A DNA stretch of 64,000 nucleotides from positions 186,001-250,000 of the forward strand of contig CAVVOG010000003.1 of the NCBI GenBank assembly GCA_963749895.1, in the 5' to 3' direction. This stretch comes from AC-51 sp963749895 (GTDB taxonomy: Bacteria > Actinomycetota > UBA4738 > HRBIN12). The first letter of the stretch is position 1. Every line of letters starts with the position of its first letter. Below are positions 58,621 to 64,000 of the stretch, in pieces. The notes under the pieces are model-generated. The model did no database searches. It worked only from the letters and a program-made list of their open reading frames with translations, and was not told the origin of the DNA. The translations under genes and the position numbers were made by a program.

Positions 58621-59091
58621 ATGACGGGGCGTCAGCACGAGGGTGAGCGCACGGTTGCGTCGAACCGCAAGGCGCGGCACGACTACGACATCCTCGAGAC
58701 CTACGAGTGCGGGATCGTGCTCACGGGCAGCGAGGTGAAGTCGCTGCGATCGGGTCGTGCGTCGCTCGCCGACGCGTACGCGAGGGTGGACCGTGGTGAG
58801 GTATGGCTCGAAGGGATGCACGTGCCGCCCTACGAGCAGGGCGACACCCGGCGTCACGAGGCGGTCCGGCCGCGCAAGCTGCTGCTCCATCGCGCGCAGA
58901 TCCAGGAACTCGGAGCGGAGACCGCCGAGAAGGGGCTCGCCCTCGTACCGCTCCGCGTCTACTTCACCCACGGGATGTGCAAGGTCGAGCTCGCGCTCGC
59001 ACGCGGCCGACGCCGTCACGAGAAGCGCCAGGCGATCGCGAAGCGGGAGGCGCAGCGGGAGATGGAGCAGGCCGCGGGGCGCAGGCGGTAG
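58621..59091 (+). CDS. smpB: SsrA-binding protein SmpB
   Basis: 156 residues. ASNRKARHDYDILETYECGIVLTGSEVKSLRSGRASLADAYA and PRKLLLHRAQIQEL are highly conserved SmpB segments; the basic C-terminal tail (RRRHEKRQAIAKREAQREM) enters the ribosomal mRNA channel. It delivers tmRNA to stalled ribosomes. Immediately followed by the ssrA gene, the usual partner. A longer upstream frame overlaps ftsX and is not used. Confidence 0.96.
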   Translation: MTGRQHEGERTVASNRKARHDYDILETYECGIVLTGSEVKSLRSGRASLADAYARVDRGEVWLEGMHVPPYEQGDTRRHEAVRPRKLLLHRAQIQELGAETAEKGLALVPLRVYFTHGMCKVELALARGRRRHEKRQAIAKREAQREMEQAAGRRR

Positions 59092-59134
59092 GACGCCGGC
59101 CCGGGGGGGCTTCGCCCACGTCAGCGGGTGCCCG

Positions 59135-59140
59135 TATACT
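59135..59140 (+). promoter_or_regulatory. -10 box of ssrA
   Basis: TATACT, the box nearest consensus in the window, 17 nt before the mature tmRNA 5' end; the short 5' extension would be removed by RNase P. Confidence 0.65.
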
Positions 59141-59157
59141 CGGGAGAGAACTGCATA

Positions 59158-59510
59158 GGGGGTGTACTGGTTTCGACTCGGACGTTCACCGTCTGGGAGA
59201 AGCGGGCCGTGATCCCGGATGTCACGTTAAACGCCGGACCAACACAAGCGCCAACGACGAGTTCGCGCTCGCTGCCTAACCGAGGTTAGGCGGCTGCCCG
59301 CCCCGTGGGCCTGCGGTCGGGGGTCGGGTATCACCTGAGCAGGCTTACCTCGCCGGTTCGGCTCGGAGGCCGGCGGGGGACATCGCATCCGAGCTGGTCC
59401 CGGGGCCCTCTGCCGATGGATGGCCCGGGGATGAGATCTGTGCATCGGCTGCGCCCGGAGAAGTCCCAGTCGGTCGCCCGAGCACGCGAGTTCGAATCTC
59501 GCCACCTCCA
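59158..59510 (+). ncRNA. ssrA: Transfer-messenger RNA (tmRNA)
   Basis: GGGGGTG (59158-59164) pairs with CACCTCC (59503-59509) as the acceptor stem, and TGGTTTCGACT is the conserved 5' tRNA-like segment. The T arm is GCGAG-TTCGAAT-CTCGC near the 3' end. The tag frame ends ANDEFALAA with TAA at 59277-59279; the resume codon is probably GCC 59250. Discriminator A59510 is followed by CGA, so CCA must be added after transcription. It rescues stalled ribosomes and tags nascent proteins for proteolysis. Confidence 0.93.
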
Positions 59511-59533
59511 CGAAGCTCGCGGGTCGTGAGACG

Positions 59534-60010
59534 TCAGTCTCCGCTCGCAGGGTCGTCGCCGTACGTGGCGAGTATCTCCTTCGCCCACGCCACGGCGTCA
59601 CTGACCCGTATCCCCGGTGGCTGGGGTCGCGTCCAGAGTTCGAGGTTCTCCCTCCGATTGTCGCTTCGGACGCCGTTGCGATGGTGGACGTTCTCGTCGT
59701 ACCGGAGCCTGCGCCCGAGCATCGCCTCCATCACGAGGATGTGCTCGAACACGTAGCCCTTGGTCCCGCCTCGGGGATGGTCGGGGACGTGGATCATCAC
59801 GTATCCGGCGTGGTGCCTGGTACGCCCCCCGCGCCAGTTGAAGTTCGCTTCACCCAACTGACCGTGTTCGAGCCAGCACGCTCGGCATCGCTGCGACTTC
59901 CTCTGTTTCGGGTTCCCGCACGCGCAGCGGTCGCGGGACCGACAGGCGGGGCAGTCGCGGTGACCGCTGGACGGGCGGAACGACCGTCCGCAGGTTCGGC
60001 AGGTCGTCAT
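59534..60010 (-). CDS. HNH endonuclease, phage/homing type
   Basis: 158 residues. The N-terminal half has zinc-ribbon-like cysteine pairs (CRTCG, CPAC, CACG, CRAC). The C-terminal domain has GYVFEHILVMEAMLGRRLRYDENVHHRNGVRSDNRRENLELW, the HNH catalytic core with VHHRNG and the NRxxNL motif. Free-standing HNH genes of this type are common in phages and as homing endonucleases. It converges on ssrA, ending 24 nt past the tmRNA 3' end, a classical integration site. No integrase or repeated attachment sequence was seen. Confidence 0.85.
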   Translation of the reverse strand: MTTCRTCGRSFRPSSGHRDCPACRSRDRCACGNPKQRKSQRCRACWLEHGQLGEANFNWRGGRTRHHAGYVMIHVPDHPRGGTKGYVFEHILVMEAMLGRRLRYDENVHHRNGVRSDNRRENLELWTRPQPPGIRVSDAVAWAKEILATYGDDPASGD

Positions 60011-60159
60011 CCGGTCGAGCGTGCGTCGGTGGGGTCGTGACGTCCGTGACGCGCATCACATCCGCGAGCCGGAAGACCCGTGGCGGAGGGGGACCTTCGG
60101 CCGTGTTCCGGGCCGGTTCTCGATGCGAGGCTCCGAGCGACGCCGGAGGAGGCGATCGG

Positions 60160-60300
60160 ATGGAGTGCCCGGTGTGCGGCTGCCGCGTCGACGTGAGCGA
60201 TCGCGACGACGTCGTCCTCGTGACCTGTGCGTGCTGCGACGCCAGCTGGCTCGCCTTCCACGACGAGCTGGAGCGCATCCTCGTCGGCCCCGAGGACTGA
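60160..60300 (+). CDS. Very small zinc-ribbon protein
   Basis: 46 residues: MECPVCGCRVDVSDRDDVVLVTCACCDASWLAFHDELERILVGPED. Two CxxC pairs (CPVC, CACC) make a probable zinc ribbon. ATG 60160 follows a strong GGAGGAGG (60145-60152); an in-frame ATG at 60037 would add 41 low-complexity residues. Unknown function. The 149 bp between it and the HNH gene show no other feature. Confidence 0.65.
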   Translation: MECPVCGCRVDVSDRDDVVLVTCACCDASWLAFHDELERILVGPED

Positions 60301-60431
60301 GGTCCCCCGGGTCGGTGAGCTTCGCGCGGGCGCGCGCCCGGATCGCGAGCGACGGGAGCGGCCGCTCCGCACCCGTTCGATCGCCCCCGGCGTCGTCGTC
60401 TGCCTCCGGGTACACGAGGCCGGGCCGCCGA

Positions 60432-60437
60432 TAGGAT
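60432..60437 (+). promoter_or_regulatory. -10 box of lipoprotein gene
   Basis: TAGGAT, with a ~30-nt leader containing GAGGAGGAG before ATG 60468. Confidence 0.5.
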
Positions 60438-60467
60438 GCCGACGACCGATCGAGGAGGAGAGCTTCG

Positions 60468-61073
60468 ATGCCCAGGACCGTGCTGACCCGTCTCGTCGTC
60501 GTGGCGTCGCTCGCTCTCGGCCTCGCTGCGTGCGGGGGCGACGACGGCGGTTCCGCTCAGGACCAGCCGACCGACGGCGCGTCCACTCCGGCCGACGCCG
60601 GCCCGGTGCCGGCCGAGGAGTACCTCGAGGGCCTGTGCATCGCCGTCGGCGACTACCAGGACGACGTCACGACGCTCAGCGACGACCTGCAGACGCAGCT
60701 CGACTCGGTGGAGTCGACGGACGACGTGAAGGACCTGCTCGTCTCCTTCCTGGACGAGGCCGTCGTGTCGACGCAGGGGCTCGCTGAGGAGGTCAGGGCG
60801 CTCGGCGTCCCCGACGTCGACCGCGGAGAGGAGATCGCGACGACGTTCGTGAACGCGTTCGAACAGGTGGAGGACCTCTTCGCGACGTCGAAAGCCGAGG
60901 TGGAAGCGATGTCGACCGATGACCCCCTGGCGCTCGCCGAGGGGTTCGAGGAGGTCGCGACGAACCTCGAGACCGGCGGTGAGGAGATCGCATCCGTGTT
61001 CGACACGCTCCCCGAGAGCGACCTCGACGTGGACCCCGAGGACATCCCAGCCTGCGCGACGATCGCGTCCTGA
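60468..61073 (+). CDS. Putative lipoprotein, acidic helical
   Basis: 201 residues. The signal peptide ends in the lipobox LGLAAC (Cys22), followed by a Gly/Asp linker. The mature domain is strongly acidic and helical (EEYLEGLCIAVGDYQDDVTTLSDDLQTQLDSVES...), with a likely disulfide between the internal Cys and the C-terminal Cys (IPACATIAS). No family recognised. It should sit on the outer face of the cytoplasmic membrane. It ends 10 nt from the convergent soxB stop. Confidence 0.78.
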   Translation: MPRTVLTRLVVVASLALGLAACGGDDGGSAQDQPTDGASTPADAGPVPAEEYLEGLCIAVGDYQDDVTTLSDDLQTQLDSVESTDDVKDLLVSFLDEAVVSTQGLAEEVRALGVPDVDRGEEIATTFVNAFEQVEDLFATSKAEVEAMSTDDPLALAEGFEEVATNLETGGEEIASVFDTLPESDLDVDPEDIPACATIAS

Positions 61074-61083
61074 CGAACGACCC

Positions 61084-62295
61084 CTACCGGTGCGTGCCGG
61101 CGCTGGCCGCGTCCGGGACCATCAGGTCGTTCCGGAACCGGTCCGGTGCGAACGGCGCGATCAGCGGGTCGACGCGACCGGTGGCCAGCACCTCGGCCAT
61201 CGTCTTGCCGAAGATCGGCGCGCCCTTGAACCCCCAGGTCCCCATCCCAGACATCAGGAAGAAGTTGCGGACCTCGCTCTCGCCGAGCAGCGGTGAGGAA
61301 TCGGGCGTCATGTCGCACAGACCGGTCCACTGCCGCATCAGACGGGCCTTCGCCATGAACGGCAGAAGCTGGATCGTCCGCTTCGCGGTCTCCGCGGCGA
61401 AATCGAAGGTCGAGCGGGTCGAGTACGTGGTGTAGGGGAGCGTCTCGCCCCCGACGACCAGCTCTCCTCGGTCGGTCTGCTGCGTGTACACGTACAGGTC
61501 CATCGACGACACGAGCCCCCACAGCACGGGCCGGTACGCCTCCGTGACGAACGCCTGCAGCGCTTTCGTCTCGATCGGGAGTCGGATCCCTGCCATCTGC
61601 GCCAGGACCGTGGACCAGCCGGCGACCGCGCTCACGACCCGTCCGGCCGCGATCGGGCCCCGGTTCGTCCGGACACCGCGGCACACGCCGCCGTCCACGT
61701 CGACCCCGGTGACCTCCACGCCCTGATGGATCTCCACCCCGCGGCGGTCGGCGGCGCTGGCGTAGCCCCACACCACCGAGTCGTGACGGGCGAACGCGCC
61801 CGGTGGGTGGTAGGACGCGCCGATCACCGGCAGCTCGCCACCGGCGGTGAGGTCGACGTAGGGGCACACCTCGAGCACCTGGTCCGGCGTGAGCAGCTCC
61901 GTCTGCACCCCGTACTGGCGGTGGATCAGCACCTTCTCGCGCTCGACCTGCAGCGTGTCCTGCGAGTGGCAGAGGTCGAGGTTCCCCTGGGTCGAGAACA
62001 GGATGTTGAAGTCCAGCTCCTGGGAGAGCGTCCGGTACATGTCCAGGGCGGTCGCGTACAGGGGGACCGTCTCGGTCGTGTTGTACGTGGCGCGGACGAC
62101 CTGGGTGTTGCGGCCGCTGCCGCCGCTGCCGATGTAGGAGCGCTCGAGCACCGCGACGTCGCGGATCCCGTGGTACTCGGCCAGGTGGAAGGCGAGCGCC
62201 AGGCCGTTGACCCCGCCGCCGACGATCACGACGTCGTAGCGCGGCTTGAGGTCGCGCTGCCGCAGGAACTCGCGCGTACGTAGCAGCCCGGTCAC
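61084..62295 (-). CDS. soxB: Sarcosine oxidase beta subunit
   Basis: 403 residues of DAO-type flavoprotein. YDVVIVGGGVNGLALAFHLA is the FAD-binding Rossmann motif, and ERSYIGSGGSGRNTQVVRATY is diagnostic for SoxB. The LMRQWTGLCDMTPDSSPLLGESEVRNFFLMSGMGTWGFKGAP block is near the C terminus. In heterotetrameric sarcosine oxidase this subunit demethylates sarcosine to glycine and carries the covalent FMN. ATG overlaps the soxG stop by 4 nt. The gene order here (A, G, B) is unusual compared with soxBDAG. Confidence 0.9.
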   Translation of the reverse strand: MTGLLRTREFLRQRDLKPRYDVVIVGGGVNGLALAFHLAEYHGIRDVAVLERSYIGSGGSGRNTQVVRATYNTTETVPLYATALDMYRTLSQELDFNILFSTQGNLDLCHSQDTLQVEREKVLIHRQYGVQTELLTPDQVLEVCPYVDLTAGGELPVIGASYHPPGAFARHDSVVWGYASAADRRGVEIHQGVEVTGVDVDGGVCRGVRTNRGPIAAGRVVSAVAGWSTVLAQMAGIRLPIETKALQAFVTEAYRPVLWGLVSSMDLYVYTQQTDRGELVVGGETLPYTTYSTRSTFDFAAETAKRTIQLLPFMAKARLMRQWTGLCDMTPDSSPLLGESEVRNFFLMSGMGTWGFKGAPIFGKTMAEVLATGRVDPLIAPFAPDRFRNDLMVPDAASAGTHR

Positions 62296-62714
62296 GACAG
62301 CACCTCCGCGGCGTCGGTCCGGATCCGTTCGTCGACGTGCGCGGCCAGATGCGCCGGGACCAGCACCCGGAGCCCGTCGGGCTCGGCGATCACCTTCGCG
62401 GGAACGTGGGTCAGCTCGCCCTGGGCCCAGCCCCCGGGGTCGGGCGCCTCCAGTTCGGTGAGCCGCGCCAGGACCCCCCGTGCGTCCTCACCCGCGAGGA
62501 CGAAGGCGACCCATCCGTCGCTCACGTCGTCCACGACGGCGGTGGGCTCGGCCACCGCCGCGCGCAACGACCCGAGGTCGGTCTCGCCCACCAGCAGGAC
62601 CTCGCGGGGCGCGGTGCGCAGCAGGGTGGCATCGCCGGGGTCGATGCGGTCGCACGCCTCGACCGAGGCCAGGACCGCGGTCACGGTCGGGTGCTCGATC
62701 CGGAGCTCAGCCAC
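62292..62714 (-). CDS. soxG: Sarcosine oxidase gamma subunit, short
   Basis: 140 residues, shorter than the usual ~180-200. TLLRTAPREVLLVG and VDDVSDGWVAFVLAGEDARGVLARL match the SoxG pattern of GcvT-like fold. Located between soxA (8-nt overlap) and soxB (4-nt overlap), which supports the assignment. Function in the complex is structural. Individual motif support is modest, so the context carries much of the weight. Confidence 0.75.
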   Translation of the reverse strand: MAELRIEHPTVTAVLASVEACDRIDPGDATLLRTAPREVLLVGETDLGSLRAAVAEPTAVVDDVSDGWVAFVLAGEDARGVLARLTELEAPDPGGWAQGELTHVPAKVIAEPDGLRVLVPAHLAAHVDERIRTDAAEVLS

Positions 62715-64000
62715 GCATCCTCCCCCCTTCCGGGTCGTAGAACGGGCGGGGGACGACGCGCACCGACACCCCGGACCCCGTCATCAGGCGCTCGGGCGTG
62801 CTGTCGCCGTCCACCCGGACCCAGCCGAGCCCGATCGCTCGCTCCAGGACCGGGGAGCGTTCCGCAGAGGTCACCCGTCCGATCATCCGGTCGCCGATCA
62901 CGAGCGGCTCACCGCGCAGATCGGCCGTCGCGTTCGGTCCGCCCGCGAACTCGAGCCCGACCTGTCGGCGACCGATCGGCAGCTCGGTCATCCGCTCGAG
63001 CGCCTTCTTCCCGACGAACCACGGCTTGTCCATCGCGACCGCCCACGCCATCCCGAGCTTCGCGGGGGTGTCGTCGGGCATCGTGTCCTGTCCCAGGAAG
63101 AAGTGGCCCTTCTCGAGCCGGAGCAGCTCGAGCGCGTCGAGCCCGTGCGGGCGCAGGTCCCACGCGCGGCCGGCCTCGGTCAACGCGTCCCAGAGCTCGG
63201 GGCCGCGGGTCCTCGGGTGGTGGAGCTCGAAGGCGAGCTCGCCGACGAAGCCGGTCCGGATCGCGCGGCACCACACCCCGGCGACCGTGACGTCGGCGAA
63301 GCCCGGATAGGGGACCGACTCGGCGTCGATCGCGTCGTCGGTCAGCCGTTCGAGCAGGTCCCGTGCGTGAGGACCCGCGACGTTGATCGCACCCCACTGG
63401 GCGGTGCGATCCAGCACGTGCACGTCGAGTTCGAAGCGGTCGGCGAAGTTCCGCAGGCGGGCGTCGGTCCGCCCGGCGCCGCCCGAGGTCGAGTTCAGGT
63501 ACCACTCGTGCTCGTGTACCCGGGCCAGGAGGCCGTCGTCCATCACGTAGCCGGCCTCGTCCAGGGTCAGGACGTACCGCGTGCGGCCGGGTGCGATGTC
63601 GTCGGTGCGGCACGGGAACAGGCGGTCGACGAGCTCGTCGGCGTCGGGTCCTGCGATCGTGAACTTGCCGAGGGTGCCGACGTCCATCACGCTCACGCGC
63701 TCGCGGACCGCCAGGTATTCGGCGCGCCAGTCACCGTACGTGAAGGGTCGGAGCCAGCCTCCCGAACGATCGAGCCGGGCGCCCGCCGCCAGGTGGAGCT
63801 CGTGCAGCGAGGTCCGCTTGTCCGCCAGCTCGTGGATCCCAGCCGCGAGCGTCTCCAACGTGACCGGCCGCGCAGGCGGTCGGGCGGTCGTCCGCGGCAC
63901 GTCGTCGGGGCGCGGGAGCGTCACGTCGCCGCGCTCCTTCGCGAAACAGGTGAGGGCGCTCGCGCACATCGCGCCTTGGCACGGCCCCATCGTCGTCGTC
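62707..64000 (-). CDS. soxA: Sarcosine oxidase alpha subunit, C-terminal part (continues past window)
   Basis: The visible 431 codons begin in mid-gene at the right edge; the frame has no stop up to base 64000. MGPCQGAMCASAL is the conserved Cys-containing segment linking the FAD/NAD domain to the folate-binding GcvT-like domain, which is seen as SGGWLRPFTYGDWRAEYLAVRERVSVMDVGTLGKF, RTGFVGELAFELHH and LGLDALELLRLEKGHFFLGQDT-like motifs. This half transfers the methylene group to tetrahydrofolate. The ATG at 63990 is an internal Met, not the start. Confidence 0.9.
   Translation of the reverse strand, partial: TTTMGPCQGAMCASALTCFAKERGDVTLPRPDDVPRTTARPPARPVTLETLAAGIHELADKRTSLHELHLAAGARLDRSGGWLRPFTYGDWRAEYLAVRERVSVMDVGTLGKFTIAGPDADELVDRLFPCRTDDIAPGRTRYVLTLDEAGYVMDDGLLARVHEHEWYLNSTSGGAGRTDARLRNFADRFELDVHVLDRTAQWGAINVAGPHARDLLERLTDDAIDAESVPYPGFADVTVAGVWCRAIRTGFVGELAFELHHPRTRGPELWDALTEAGRAWDLRPHGLDALELLRLEKGHFFLGQDTMPDDTPAKLGMAWAVAMDKPWFVGKKALERMTELPIGRRQVGLEFAGGPNATADLRGEPLVIGDRMIGRVTSAERSPVLERAIGLGWVRVDGDSTPERLMTGSGVSVRVVPRPFYDPEGGRMRG

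Noticed and set aside
59511..64000. Genomic island with a repeated attachment site at ssrA
   Set aside because: No integrase and no second copy of the tmRNA 3' sequence was seen to the right edge; only a single HNH gene is present.

Overview
The window is a very GC-rich chromosomal segment from a member of the Actinomycetota, probably a deep or poorly sampled lineage. The evidence is a WhiB-family regulator, coenzyme F420 biosynthesis (fbiA, fbiB and a fused fbiC), DUF3499 and DUF5719 proteins, an RskA-type anti-sigma factor, LytR-CpsA-Psr and SpoIID/LytB envelope proteins, and the order secA-prfB-ftsE-ftsX-smpB-ssrA. The gene order from the LCP protein to the SIS-domain isomerase resembles, from memory, the Mycobacterium tuberculosis Rv3255c-Rv3267 region (LCP, rmlD, rhamnosyltransferase, manC, fbiA/fbiB, whiB2, DUF3499, manB, sugar-phosphate isomerase). 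No phage, plasmid, IS element or CRISPR array was recognised. The only mobile-type gene is an HNH endonuclease beside ssrA.

Layout. 1-7 kb: end of a multicopper oxidase, a GAF histidine kinase, a CBS-BON protein, then a minus-strand block of ferric-reductase-like membrane protein, ApbE flavin transferase, two small envelope proteins (acidic then basic), anti-sigma, ECF sigma and a degenerate REC-GGDEF protein. 7-23 kb: cell-surface polysaccharide locus with LCP ligase, rmlA/rmlB/rmlD (no rmlC), several glycosyltransferases, a phosphoesterase, a Wzm/Wzt ABC exporter, a second NDP-sugar pyrophosphorylase and a SpoIID/LGFP protein. 24-30 kb: purine permease and the F420 locus, with fbiA-fbiB and fbiC divergent from a 29-bp promoter region. 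30-40 kb: whiB, a pure Lys/Ala/Pro-repeat protein, a very large glycosyltransferase, DUF5719, an L,D-transpeptidase, DUF3499, a zinc ribbon, manB, a Trm112-like protein and a SIS isomerase. 40-45 kb: nucleoside/SAM-cycle salvage (PNP, SahH, a miniature class II aldolase, MtnA) and comF. 45-50 kb: a structured intergenic region, hpf, a NarL-type regulator, DinB, an acetolactate-synthase-like enzyme, GNAT and MFS. 50-60 kb: secA (frameshifted), prfB with a programmed frameshift site, a large membrane protein, ftsEX, smpB, ssrA. 60-64 kb: a zinc ribbon, a lipoprotein and sarcosine oxidase genes running off the right edge.

Expression signals. At least 14 genes have a TANNNT box (usually TAGGCT) ending 6-9 nt before the start codon with no Shine-Dalgarno sequence, which points to widespread leaderless transcription. 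In four places the TAG stop codon of the upstream gene is the first half of the next gene's -10 box. Two genes have good Shine-Dalgarno sequences correctly spaced from near-start codons (ACG for rmlB, ATC for wzm). An almost identical palindrome (AATCACAC..TGTGAT) lies upstream of whiB and of the DUF3499 gene; in the second it fills the -35/-10 spacer, suggesting a small shared regulon. Three apparent single-base frameshifts (near 4.24, 52.34 and 53.10 kb) may be biological or assembly errors.
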